Below are positions 36,247-48,200 of a stretch of 64,000 bases of DNA, one piece after another. The DNA is taken from the NCBI RefSeq assembly GCF_000150275.1, contig NW_002060945.1, positions 8,763,650-8,827,649 on the forward strand. Direction: 5' to 3'. How positions within the stretch are numbered: the stretch's first letter is position 1; each line of letters starts with the position of its first letter. The notes below the pieces were generated by a model that did not search any database, was not told the origin of the DNA, and saw only the letters and a list, made by a program, of their open reading frames with translations. The position numbers were made by a program, and so were the translations under genes. This DNA comes from Trichoplax adhaerens (taxonomy: Eukaryota; Placozoa; Uniplacotomia; Trichoplacea; Trichoplacidae).

Positions 36247-36898
36247 GTTGGTGCGTCGATAGATTGTTTTTCTTATTGGTTAGCTTTTAATTTAGCTTCT
36301 CTTTCTTTAGCTATCGCCAATCTATTTTATCAAAGGAAAATGAAAGGATATGGATTTTTGATAGCGTACTACTGTATACGCTACGTCGAGATGGCAAGGT
36401 TATGAATTTAGTGTCTTCTCGAAGGCCTATGTACCTCAATATTCAATTACTGTATTTTACTTGTTAACAGTCCATGTTGCTAGGGAACTGTTGTCACTGG
36501 TTGCTAGGCAATCAAACGCTTGACCGATCTTGCTTCGGCCGTTCTTGCAGAGTACACAGTACATAGTGTACTTTGAGTACTGTACACTGTACACTCTGTT
36601 ACTCTGGTGGTCATTTTAACCCTTACTATCTGTAACTTTTCTGAAATTTGGCCTTGAATTAGCTAATCATGGTCATAATAGTAATATCGCTATTATTATT
36701 ATCTTTTTATTGCCGTAAACGGCTACTTTATGGCTACTTTCTGCTCTACCCTATTTTAGTTTTGGTGGCAGGCTAGCAGCACTAGCATCTGTCTCCGGCT
36801 AAAGAGTAAACAAATGAGTACAGTACTATACAGTACAGTACCTTGCAAAATACTGTTTGTACTGCACTACTGTACTGTACTCGGTGTACTGTAGTCAA

Positions 36899-37230
36899 GT
36901 CCATCCTGGACGACTGGAAGGACTCGACAGACTGCATCGGATGGACAGACTTTGTATACGAAATGAGGCTGAAATCTCTCAAAATCAATTACTTCGTATG
37001 GATTTTCAAGTCCGTCCTGGACGACTGGAAGGACTCGATACGACTGTATCGGATGGACAGACTTTGTATACGAAATGAGGCTGAAATCTCTCAAAATCAC
37101 TTACTTTGTATGGATTTTTCCGTCCTGGACGACTGGAAGGACTCGATACGACTGTGTCGGATGGACAGAGTTTTTATACGAAATGAGGCTGAAATCTCCC
37201 AAAATCACTTACTTCGTATGGATTTTCAGT
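36899..37230. repeat. Three-copy tandem repeat, about 110 bp
   Basis: Copies start at about 36899, 37010 and 37119 with TCCGTCCTGGACGACTGGAA-like sequence. Each runs through CGGATGGACAGACTTTG, ACGAAATGAGGCTGAAATCT and TTACTTCGTATGGATTTT. Copy spacing is 109-111 bp, with a few substitutions between copies. Overlapping open frames on both strands are by-products of the repeat. Confidence 0.92.
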
Positions 37231-38084
37231 GTCTATTTTTCTTAATCACGTCTACTAATTTAAAAAATTTAGGATCTTATATAACTACTTTGCAGTAGAA
37301 ATTAGTAAAATAGAATAGATTTCAATGTAATATTATTTAATTTAGAAAAATAAGTCAATTACAAAATCGAGCATTCGCTTGATGCCATTATGGCGAGTAG
37401 GAGGTGTTTGCAACAATATTCTACAAGATAGAGCCGAAATGTCCGGCCGTCTGAGTCAGGTGGCTACGATTCTGTATACAGTACAGTATGAATCAAAAAC
37501 TGCTCAAGCTCCCATAGTACAGCAATAGAATTCCTCTTCCAAGTCCTTTACTACTTGCAAGTCTACAGCACAAGAATTTGCTTAGTTGCCGGCAGTCATT
37601 CTACTTTGTGCCCAGTTCAAGCGTTGGTGATCATTATTCTAATTAGCAGGATATCAAGTTAAGCTAGAAGCTCACAATGATAACTCTATTTCATCATGCT
37701 CGCATACGGGTAAACCTTGTAAGTACTGCATTATCAAATTAGAGGACAGTACAAGTTACGATAGATTACTGTAACTGTATGGACATGTTTAGATGTAGAA
37801 TATTGCAGGTAATTGCCTAACTCGCAACTGCTTACTTGAACCTCCAATTAGGATAGCCAATTAATAATTACAGCATGCATGTACATAGTACATACCTGAT
37901 AGATTAGAGCTGCTACTGAATAAGCTGTAACTCTACTGTATATCTTATAAATGATCAGTTACATACATTCAATTGTATTTGTACATTGTATGCATAATAC
38001 GATACAAGTTAAATTCTTAATAACTGTTGCAACCATTTTGAGCCATGGAGATCCTCATGGCTGAAATATTGTACTGTATATATA

Positions 38085-38287
38085 TATAATTTCGGACATT
38101 GGCTGCAAAAATGTACATATTTGCACTTTGTACTCTGTAGCCATGATTACCACAAATTGCAAAAGTCACTAACAGCCTCAATACATATATAATTTCGGAC
38201 ATTGGCTGCAAAATGTACATATTTGCACTTTGTACTCTGTAGCCATGATTACCACAAATTGCAAAAGTCACTAACAGCCTCAATACT
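38085..38287. repeat. Two-copy tandem repeat, about 101 bp
   Basis: Two almost identical copies start near 38085 and 38186. Each has TATATAATTTCGGACATTGG, AATGTACATATTTGCACTTT, CTGTAGCCATGATTACCAC and AAAAGTCACTAACAGCCTCA. They differ mainly by one A in an A-run. Confidence 0.93.
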
Positions 38288-38960
38288 ATAACTTTGCAAT
38301 TTCGATGAACCATCCTAATATTGACTATGTTTTTTTGCTATGGACAGCACTCTCAATGTTGTTGTACGTATACAGTGTATTGAAATGGTAGATTGATTTT
38401 AAAATTATCAACTTATCGTCGATTGTCATTTGCTGATAGTATAACGTGGCAAGTATTACCAATCTCCGGTTAGGATGGTAATATTATTTCCACTGAGTGA
38501 ACCTGCGTGCACAGAAATAAATAATTACCGTCATCGATACTTGTATTGTAATATACCATGGATAGAGCTGTGTGTACTGTATATGCATATTGACTAATAA
38601 TATCATTACATGTTGCGCAATATATTTTTTCTATCTTATTTATATTTATTTTAAGATCTTTCTGACGCGGCTGTAAATAAACGTCTACCTTACACGTATA
38701 TCAATTAGTGGATTAATAGGTTTAAAATCGCAATTATGACCAAATTACTGTAGCTGTCGGCAAACATACATGTGATGGCTCAACAGCAATATGAAATGAC
38801 AACTTTATCAAATGATTTTGTTGATTTGATAATATTAGCCTATTGGATAGTTAATGAGACATATTTGCAATTAATAATGACGCTATTTTCTGATACAAGA
38901 AGTAAAGGAAATTAAGGCATTCGTTATTCACACTTACGCTTACCTTGATGTTCTTGACAG

Positions 38961-39540
38961 ATTTCTCATCGGTTATGCCGCTTAAATTCAACTGAAGTAA
39001 TTTCCGCTTCATTAATACCAAAAAGGGTTTTGCTGGAAGAAGGTAAAAATTACTTCTGGTGCGTATGTGGACGGAGTACGAAGCAGGTATAAATCGTTCA
39101 TTGTCTTTATCTTAGACTTTAGGAAGATCTAGCTTAAATGTATAAATATAGATGGTTTTGGACATGTTAGCAATTATTTGGAAAGCTAGTTTTAATGAAG
39201 TCTTTAGTATGTCTGTAGTATACCCGATGATGTTGAATGTATTATGAATGTACTACTGTACGTTAGATCGCAATATAATACTAAAATAGATTAAAAGTGC
39301 ATTATGGAATGCCTTACTGATTATCATCTCTTGTGATGTTTACACGGATAATTCTATTTTCTAATCTAGCCATTTTGTGATGGTAAACACAAGGGCACCA
39401 GCTTTAAACCAATCAAGTTTACGGTGGAAAAGACCGGTAAACGCTTTTTATGCTGTTGTAAGCATACTCAGAACAAACCCTTTTGCGATTTAACTCATAT
39501 AAAAGTAATGGCTAAGAGGATAACTGGTCAAAAAATGTAA
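38961..39540 (+). CDS. CISD3: CISD3-like mitochondrial inner CDGSH iron-sulfur protein (5' exon missing)
   Basis: CISD3 (MiNT/Miner2) is a small mitochondrial matrix protein with two [2Fe-2S] CDGSH modules in one chain. Exon 38961-39086 (42 codons) encodes VLLEEGKNYFWCVCGRSTKQ. It joins in phase 0 to exon 39370-39540 (57 codons), which begins PFCDGKHKGTSFKPIKFTVE and continues FLCCCKHTQNKPFCDLTH. Module 1 is CVCGRSTKQPFCDGKH and module 2 is CCCKHTQNKPFCDLTH; each keeps the three Cys and one His that bind the cluster. Module 1 has Lys where CDGSH usually has Ser. The first exon with the start codon and mitochondrial presequence was not identified; a weak candidate is 37382-37459. The total of 99 codons plus a presequence matches the family's usual length of about 127 residues. 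Confidence 0.86.
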
Positions 39541-42453
39541 TCATTCCTTGTCTAATGCTTTTTTCCTGTGTTGTAAGGGTATTCTTACAAGCCGGTTTGC
39601 TTTTAATTTACGTTAAAATAACGTAATATAATTTTTCTGATATAACTGTTACTAAGCTGTACGCTATCGCAATGTCCACTTATATATTAAGTTAAAGGAG
39701 TATTTCTTGCACTGTTTCTTTACAGCTTATTAAATAGGTCCTATTCTATTATCACTGTACGCTATCGGGATGTTTATTTTTATATCAAGTTAAAAGAGTA
39801 TTTCTTGCACTGCTAGGTCTATTTGCGGCTTGTGAAGCAGTTGCTGTTCTGTTATCATTTAATGCAAACATCAGAAAGGAAAGCTGCAGATTAGTTGAAC
39901 GGATATAAATGTCAGCACTACGCAAAACTATATGTGAGCGTATACGCGTTAATAGGATATATCTTTTTGCTCATAGCATCAATTCATGATGTAATATTAT
40001 CCGTGCATGATATACTGTACTGTGGAGATAAAAGCTTATCGGTCAGTATGCATTTCTTCATCGATGCACCTCTTGGGATTGGGTCATTTCGAGTGATTAC
40101 GCGTATAGTGGATAGTTGTAGATTCGATCTTTTCTGTTATTTACATAATATTACTGCATAGTATTGTATTATATTAAATTTGAACTAGCCATGAACCAAT
40201 TATTATTGTAGAGGTGGATGATATCGGATATGAATTAATTATTACTATACAATGATTTGATAAAGTCGGCACAATATAAACTATTCTCCTTTATTACAGT
40301 TTGGGAATCGCAAGTGATGGTGACTATAGTCCATGGTATAGTGATCGATCATATATCATGTACTGTAGGTAAAAGTTGGTATAACGTAAACGATTGTGCT
40401 TTACAATTTACGAATAACCCATGATTTCCGAGTATACTATAGTGATCCGTTATCGATTCTGTATTAAATTATGGATGTATCAGTAGTAGCAAGCTTAAAA
40501 GTATTAAAGCCATGTCGGTAGAAATGAATTACAATCATCGAAAGCTCTGTAATGATGGTTAAGTTGATCGTTAGCATATCTTTTACTCGTCGTTTCTCTA
40601 CAAGATTGGACATATCTCGTACTGTATTTTGTTGGGGTTAGGGGCTGGTGGCGAATAGTAAGGTTTAGTTTTAATCCCCCCAAAATAGTACAGACAATCC
40701 TAGGTTTGACCATAACAGTGCATAACACCTTATCTAGCAGTCTAAAGGTAGAGTATCTGTACTAGGATGGACTAGCTGAGGATTGGTTAGGTTTAGTTTT
40801 AATCCAAAAAATAGCATAGTAAAGATAATCCTAGGATTGACCATACTATATACACCCATAATTGATTGATATAATGCACATACATATCATGAAATTGTCA
40901 TAAAGGACAGGTCCTGCTAAATGCAAAGTACAGTACAGCAGTCCTTTTCCAGCAAGCATATCATTTTGTGAGGTAAAGTATCTGTACTAGAATGGACTAA
41001 CGGAGGTTTGGTTAGATTTAGTTTTAATCTCCAAAATTGTAAAGACAATCCTAGGATTGACCATAACATATACACCCATATTTGATTGATATAATGCATA
41101 TACATATCATGAAACTGCCATAAAGGATAGGGCCTGCTAATGTGATGTAAAGTATGCGTATAAAACTGTCATAAAGGACAGGGCCTGCTAAATGCAAATA
41201 CAGTAGTCCCTTTCTAGTAAGCGGGTCATTTTGTGATGTAAAGTATCTGTATGAACTGCTGTAAAGGACAGGGATTGCTGAATGCCAATCTAGTAGTCCT
41301 TTTCCAGTAAAAGCAGGCCATTTTGTGATGTAAAGTATCTGTATAAAACTGCTATAAAGGACAGGGGTTGCTAAATGCAAATCCAGTAGTCCTTTTCTAG
41401 CAAAAGCAGGCCATTTTGTGATGTAAAGTATCTGTATAAAGCTGCTATAAAGGACAGGAGTTGCTAAATGCAAATCCAGTAGTCCTTTTCTAGCAAAAGC
41501 AGGCCATTTTGTGATGTAAAGTCTCCGTATAAAACTGCTATAAAGGACAGGAGTTGCTAAATGCAAATCTAGTAGTATTTTTCCAGCAAAAACAGGCCAT
41601 TTTGTGAGGTACAGTATTAGACTTGACAAAGTGTATAAAGGCGAATAGGCACAATATGATCACGTAGGCAGGGCAACATAACACGCAGCGTACCGGATTA
41701 GAGCGACTATCTCGTGTAGCATACAGTCCATTGCTATATAGTGAATACTGATGCACGTAGACAAGATTACTTCGACCAACTGCCTCTACTTTTCGACGCT
41801 TTTTCAAGCACGAAGTTGTTCTATATGACAGATCGTCGACAGGAAAAGAATCCTTTCCCTTTCTTGTAGTCGGTATTTGGCCAAATCAACCATTGTACCA
41901 TATAGTGTATAGGAGTCTCCTGGTGATCTTGTTGTTGAGAAGATCGAAAGGACTTTTCTTGGATTGACTGAAAGCAAAAAAAAAAGAGACTGAAAAGTGA
42001 CAGTGTGAAAGAGATTGAACATGATTGGCATCGAAAGCAGTTAGAAATCCTAGACTGTGGCTATCTCTGCAATTAAGTGGGTAGTAAGCAAAGTAGAAGT
42101 GTAGCTGTCCAACGAGTAGTAGTAGCACCAATTAAATGTTAATGGAGGATTGAAAATCAAAGCTACTTACTATTGTATCGTCGTCAATTTGGGTAGAATT
42201 TACTGGAAACATTCCGCTGTTGATGTTATAGAAGGTCAATTTAATGGGCTTTGCGGTTATACTGTACTGTTGTAGAACCATATAGACTACATACGAGTAA
42301 ATAATCAAGACGATAAAATCGTAAGATCTAGCAATCAGTTGGAAATAATATCATCAAGCCAAATCAGGTAGGATTGAAAGAAAATTATTCTTATTTTAAG
42401 ACTGCATTGGAAGCTGAAAGTGCACCCGTATCTTCAAATCAACACCAAGAAAA
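39541..42453. other. Repeat-rich interval between the CISD3-like gene and STUB1
   Basis: No recognised exon. An approximately 102-bp duplication lies at about 39655-39835 (both copies have CTGTACGCTATCG and AGTATTTCTTGCACTG). Repeats of about 210 bp and 93 bp fill 40640-41620. The last few hundred bases before 42454 should be STUB1 promoter and 5' UTR. Open frames at 39895-40161 (+) and 41538-42131 (-) have no recognisable features. Confidence 0.5.
40640..41620. repeat. Nested tandem repeats: about 210-bp unit with an amplified 93-bp core
   Basis: Longer units carry GGTTTAGTTTTAATCC, CAATCCTAGGATTGACCATA and ATTGATTGATATAATGCA near 40660, 40790 and 41010. They also contain a core with ATAAAGGACAGG, TGCTAAATGCAAA, AGTAGTCCTTTTC and GGCCATTTTGTGATGTAAAG. 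From about 41160 only the core repeats, starting near 41163, 41253, 41346, 41439 and 41532, at an exact 93-bp spacing for the last four. Because 93 is a multiple of three, a 192-codon minus-strand frame (41051-41629) stays open as 31-residue repeats. Confidence 0.9.
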
Positions 42454-43284
42454 ATGGCAACGACAAGCGATGAAGATTTTAAACGTCAAGGTAATATGTA
42501 CTTTCATAATAAGCAATTCCCTCAAGCCATCGAATGCTATACCAATGCTATCAAGAAAAATGCTAGCGTACCAACTTATTATAATAACAGAGCGTTGTGT
42601 TACCTCAAACTTAAAAAATATGATAATGTCGCTAGCGATAGTCGACGTGCTATTGAGATCGATGCTAGTTGTGTTAAAGGCTACTACTTTTTGGGACAAG
42701 CTTTATATGAACAGGGTAAATATGATGAAGCGGTCAACGCATTGAAAAAAGCTTTCCAATTAGCACGCCAACAGAAATTTAATGTCGGTGATGATATCAC
42801 CAATATTCTAAGAATGGCTAAACGGAAGCGTTGGAATGAATTAGAGCAGAAACGCATCCGAGCACAAAGTGATTTATATGCCTATTTAAAAAAATTAATG
42901 TTCGATGATAAAGAAAGAAAGATTAAAAATTGCAAATCGGATGATTCTGTCGCTGTAGCTGATGTAAACAAGATGTACGATAGTTATTCCGATCAATTGG
43001 AAAATATCTTTCGTAAAGTAGATGAAAAACATCAGAAACGAGAGGTGCCAGACTATCTGTGCGGTAAAATCAGTTTCGATTTAATGAAGGATCCGGTGAT
43101 TACCCCTAGTGGCATTACATACGATCGTAAAGATATAGAAGAACATTTACTAAGAGTTGGTCATTTCGATCCAGTAACTCGGAGTGAATTAGTCCCCTCA
43201 CAATTGATATCGAATTTATCGATGAAAGATGTGCTTGAAGCATTTATTACTGAAAATCCCTGGGTTGAAGGAAGTGATTGGTGA
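42454..43284 (+). CDS. STUB1: STUB1 / CHIP, Hsp70/Hsp90-binding U-box E3 ubiquitin ligase
   Basis: CHIP ubiquitinates chaperone-bound clients. This is a complete single-exon gene of 276 codons; human CHIP is 303. Residues about 6-110 form three TPR repeats: [38 protein letters not shown] and [20 protein letters not shown]. The basic and Asn residues of the carboxylate clamp are visible (K in DFKRQGN, N in YYNNRALCY). A charged coiled-coil follows ([20 protein letters not shown]). The U-box spans about 200-276: [55 protein letters not shown], then [20 protein letters not shown]. The Pro that follows RS in the mammalian U-box is Glu here (codon 43196-43198). The start is set by the Met before the conserved TPR, close to the human N-terminus. 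It is the only intronless recognised gene in the window. Confidence 0.97.
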   Translation: MATTSDEDFKRQGNMYFHNKQFPQAIECYTNAIKKNASVPTYYNNRALCYLKLKKYDNVASDSRRAIEIDASCVKGYYFLGQALYEQGKYDEAVNALKKAFQLARQQKFNVGDDITNILRMAKRKRWNELEQKRIRAQSDLYAYLKKLMFDDKERKIKNCKSDDSVAVADVNKMYDSYSDQLENIFRKVDEKHQKREVPDYLCGKISFDLMKDPVITPSGITYDRKDIEEHLLRVGHFDPVTRSELVPSQLISNLSMKDVLEAFITENPWVEGSDW

Positions 43285-45293
43285 TTCATTTGTATTATAT
43301 TCATATGGCCAACATTGTATCTTGTAAAAGTTTTATTTTCATTTGCGTAAATTATCTATTCACATTGTGACTGGTAGTTTCTAGGGTATCCTACTTCGTT
43401 CTCACATCACTGATTAATCAATCAATTGGTGGTCGATCGTTATTCAAGTGGTAATCTACTTTATATCCAGTTTTACGAGCTATCGTGCATTACACGTAGC
43501 TTTTCTTGCCTTCCAATGGTAGGCTAATACTCTATATAACTTATTTTCTGTCTCATCGTCATTTTATCATTCCATTAATGCAACTTTATCAATCCTTTAT
43601 ACTTTAAACTTACTCGTCTATACAGCTGTAGAAATTGGTAGTAAATATGTATTCTCGTGTATTCGTCTACCAAAAACTTAAGCTGCAGATTCATTATACA
43701 CGTATATACGTATAAAAGTATTTATTTGCAGTACAGTATGTGTTAACTCTGTCTAGTGGAATAATCACTTGATTATACTACATACTATGAGCAGTGTTGT
43801 GAACGTTGCAAATCAATCAATAAAAATACATTCGACATTATGTGTCTGCAATTTTATTTTAATTATTCTACTATTAATATCGAACATAATAATAATACAT
43901 AACACAAGTTATAATGATCAAAGTGACGAAATGACTGTGACATTACGGAAAGAAACATGCTGATAATTATGTCATTAAAATTAATTAATCTACTATGGTA
44001 TATTATTATCCAACCAAAAGACATTATATGGATAAAGAGTGAAATCGACTTCTTACTTCGTTAGTAAGTATTAAGGGCGTAAACACCAAATTTGAGGAAC
44101 TTTCATTAGCAATATTTTCACAGAAGTCGTCGACAGTACTGTATGCAACTATACTAGAACATTATACTTTTCCTACCATTAAAACGTTCAAACAAATCAC
44201 AATGATATCGCATAATCAAAGAGTGCGAAGCTATAGCTTCTGTACAAATGTGCAAGAATAGACCATATCAAGATAGCTAAATTATGAAATAGGCCGTTTT
44301 GCCTGTAGATATAAATGGCAAGAAATAGCTACTTCTAAGCAGTTATAACATCATGTTAAAATGGCTTGTTTCATCGGATTTTCGCTCAAAAGTTTATAAT
44401 GCCCTTAAGAAATCGGTCTCGTACAAAACCATTAGGAATGCAAGTACTGCATTCCGTAAATAGCAAAAAATTACGAAATACTTGGTTAATTTTATCTGAT
44501 AAAATTCCATTGCGATATATTTGCTGGTTCTTGAAGTGCTAGTCTCAATAAGAATATAGTGATAATTTATCAAATAGTTTAAATAAGTATGTTCTGATTC
44601 TATATTTCAACGTTCTTAGATCAATTATATATTACGTAGACTACTAATAGACCGTATACGAGTAGGTGCATCTAGTTAGTAGTCCATGATATAACAGTAT
44701 ATTGATAATAAGATGCACACTAGCCTATACAGTGCATGCCACTTGTACTGTATACACACCTTTTAATATGAAAGCTTTCGCGGATTTATTGTTAATAATA
44801 AAACAAATTACATGCTCGTACTCCATATTCAATATTTAGAAAAAATTTTTCTTGCATAAATATGCCAGTAATATCATAATATACAAAAATTTATGAGTTT
44901 GTTAAAGAGATTTTTGCCAATTATATATTACTTATATGCAACAAAATCGGACGACAAGGAGTAAGACGAAAAACTAGACGACTATTTAATAAATATTGTA
45001 CTGTTACATTGGTGTGCAGTTAATCAGTATTAGACCAAGTGTACAGTACAAGCCAACTAAAGACAATTTAAAAACGATTTTATAATACAGTACTTACAAG
45101 AGTACTGAGATTCGATGCATGAATGTGATTACAGCGTAGCGAATTAATACAGTATAAAAGGAGGGATATACCGCATTTGCGTTGTCGAATAATACAGTAT
45201 AATACATACAATATAGTCAATGTACACGATAGATTCTACTGGCAAGTAATGGTATTATTTCAGTACAGTAACGATGAAATTTTATACGTTGTT
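43285..45293. other. Interval between the convergent STUB1 and SCAP genes
   Basis: About 2 kb of AT-rich DNA with no recognised exon, domain or clear tandem repeat. It should contain the 3' UTRs of both genes. Short TACTGTA/TACAGTA words occur near 43730, 44135, 44750, 45050 and 45090. Confidence 0.5.
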
Positions 45294-48200
45294 TTAATCT
45301 TTCTTCTCTACAACTGAAGAGAAACTAATAATGTACATTTCATTTCCATAACTACATGCTACTGTTGTATTGTCGATCTTTTGCATATGACTGACAAAGT
45401 TCGAGCAATCATATTCTCCAAGTGTAATGGTTCGCATTACACGACCACTTCTAACGTTCCAGACTACTATACAACCCTATTTATAAGACAAGAATAATAC
45501 CACCGAGGCTTTAGCCATCAAATATAACTATCAACGTGGGCAAATAATCATCGTATTAATAAATTGAAAGTGTACCTGACTACCAGTAACCATTAATGCA
45601 CTCGATAAGAGGGCAATACCACCAATAATGTTGTTTGACTACAGAAATAAAGCAAATTGACTTCAAAGTTTAATATCTTCTAAGCTAAGTTAATTCTTGA
45701 CCATTGTCATACCTGTACAATACGATGTATACAAACACCGGCACGATACTTCCATATGCAGAGTACATTGTCAATGCTAATGCTCACCGCATATTTATGA
45801 TTACATTCTAGCACTGTAATTGCAGTCGTGTGTTCCTCACTTAGGTGATGCACACAACTACCATTGCTTAGATCCCAGACTCTCAAACTACAATCAGCAG
45901 ATCCGCTAACACAAAAGAAACCAGCACTCTAACATAAAGTTAATACAAAAAAACATCACATTATATTCAGTTATGGTCACGTTATTATGATCCTTATATC
46001 ATTAAATAAACGATGCTTGCTTACTAAATCAACATTGAGACATGAAACACTATCAGAATGGCCATGCAAAGTGTATGTACAACCATAGTCACTCAAACGC
46101 ATAACCTTGAAAGTAATCCATGATATGTTAGTTGTTTATAACATTCTAATAGCGTTCACTTGATATTTAATATCGTCCTGACTTACTTTTATAGTTTTAT
46201 CTTGGCTAGCAGTGATGGCGAACTCTTTTGCTATTTTTATTGTATTTAACGTCTCGTGATGCCATTTCTTCGTACACAATAGATTTATACTGGCTAATTG
46301 TGGCAGCTGAGGGTTATCATTTCCATAATTATTACTGGAACCACCATAAGGTTTAAAAGTAGATATTTGTAATATATCTATTCTTCCGTAAGAACGTCCC
46401 ACAAAGATTCTATAATTTGCATAAATTAGTATTAAAATGATTTCATAACCATTACAAAAAAACCTTTCTTACCTGTTTTTAATGGCCGATAAGCATGTTA
46501 CGCCAGAAGAACATCCTCTGTAGCAACATAACCGATAATTGGACTGGATATCCCAAACCTTAATATAAAAAATACATACTTGATTTCTACTGAGTTAATC
46601 ATGATAATTTACCTTAATCATTTCTTATGCAATACCTCAACACTCCCATCACAGCAACCGATTATTATAATATTATCATGGCATAAAAGGCACCAAATTG
46701 CGGCATTAGATGAAGAATCGTAAAGATTTTGGAAATAATTTTCTGCTAGAGATCTTTTATTGTAGCTGTAATGTGTAAGGTTTAACAAGTGTCAAAATGA
46801 TAAGGCACAACTCATTTTGTATTAGCATAATACAACAAATAAATGTAATTAATCTCGCTTACCTTTCGTGCTCCTTAAGAATATTTTTGCTAGATACATA
46901 TCCGTCTAGATAAATTAAAATTAATGTATAATAATAATTATAATTGTAAACTGTTTCTCATAAAATAGCCCTAACAAAACTACACGAATTTCTAAAATTT
47001 TACTATGGTTCACTGGTTATAGTATTACCGACGCTGGACAAGGGCTGTCCATCTGGTAAAACTGATAAATCTGAACGTCGCTGTCGTATTGTACCCTTGC
47101 CAAAATTCTCTTCTAAACGTTGAGCAACACTAACTGGGCGCATACTGGTTGCGAAGGTACTTTCTACTATTGTTCGTGAATTCACTTCGTCGCTTCTTGA
47201 TCTCCGATGTGTTTTGTACATTGGTGAAACCGGAGACCTAGCTACATCACCGAAGTAAGTTGACTGACTTCCAGTCATCCCTAAATGAGCTGGTGCAATT
47301 TCGCCTTGCATGTACCCATACATTCTAGCGTTCCCTCTGACTGGCATGCCTAATAAGCTATCATCATAATGATTTCGAAGTCTGTCCATTCTTGGGCGAG
47401 GTAGAGGCAATATTTCATTCCTTCGTAATATGCAATATTGTTCACCAGTGATAACGTTCCACGCAATCACTTTGCCTTCAAGACAAGAAGTAACAAGGGT
47501 GGAACCATTAGAATCTAAACATTCTATGTCTTGCCCATGGCCTCTAAGTATGATGGGGGCATTATCTGCTATAGTGGTACGATACTGAGGAGGCTGGCAC
47601 ATACGGATAAACCACAATAATATATCTCTAGTTGTTGGCAATAAGTATTTCATGAGTACCGTCAATGTATAGCAGATTATAATGAATAATATTAGCACCG
47701 CAAAAACTAAATATACGCCATCAATCGATATTACAGATATATCTTCCTGTTTTGTTAAATTCATTACATCAACCGACATTCGCCCAGGTTTCGAACTATA
47801 TTCACGTTTTAATACTACAGGTGACAATAGCCCAATGTGCATACCAGCCAGATGATAGTTATTAAGACTTAACAGGCGGTACCAAGCTTCCCAAGGCAGC
47901 TGAGAAGTAGTTGACGAAGCCTCCGATGATTCCGTTGCAACAATGTTTCGAACTGATCTTTGTATTTTCAAGCCAATTTTCCACAAGAGCCTGCTTTCGC
48001 TCTCCACTTCCATGTTACTAAAAAAGTGAGGGGATTCTACACTGACTCTCTGTACATTGCCAGACCCATTTGGAGCCATTGATGGGAATACAATGTAAGT
48101 AATTACATATAAAATGTATCCAATCATGCATAGCTGATAGCAAGGAGAAACAAAATCGGGAGGTAAATAAGAAGTAATTATAAAAGAGGGATATATTAAC

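Larger units (their letters stand above)
36247..38960. other. Repeat-bearing interval upstream of SPAG6 and the CISD3-like gene
   Basis: It contains dense TACTGTA/GTACAGTAC words (36545-36600, 36820-36895), a three-copy tandem repeat (36899-37230) and a two-copy repeat (38085-38287). The only possible coding piece I saw is 37382-37459. This 26-codon open segment starts with ATG, ends phase 0 before a GTGGCT donor, and could be a first exon of the CISD3-like gene; this is weak. The SPAG6 promoter should lie just right of 36246. Confidence 0.5.

Noticed and set aside
47003-48127. 374-codon minus-strand open frame as a separate single-exon gene
   Set aside because: It contains the late lumenal, transmembrane and first WD segments of SCAP, and is flanked on both sides by other SCAP exons in order.
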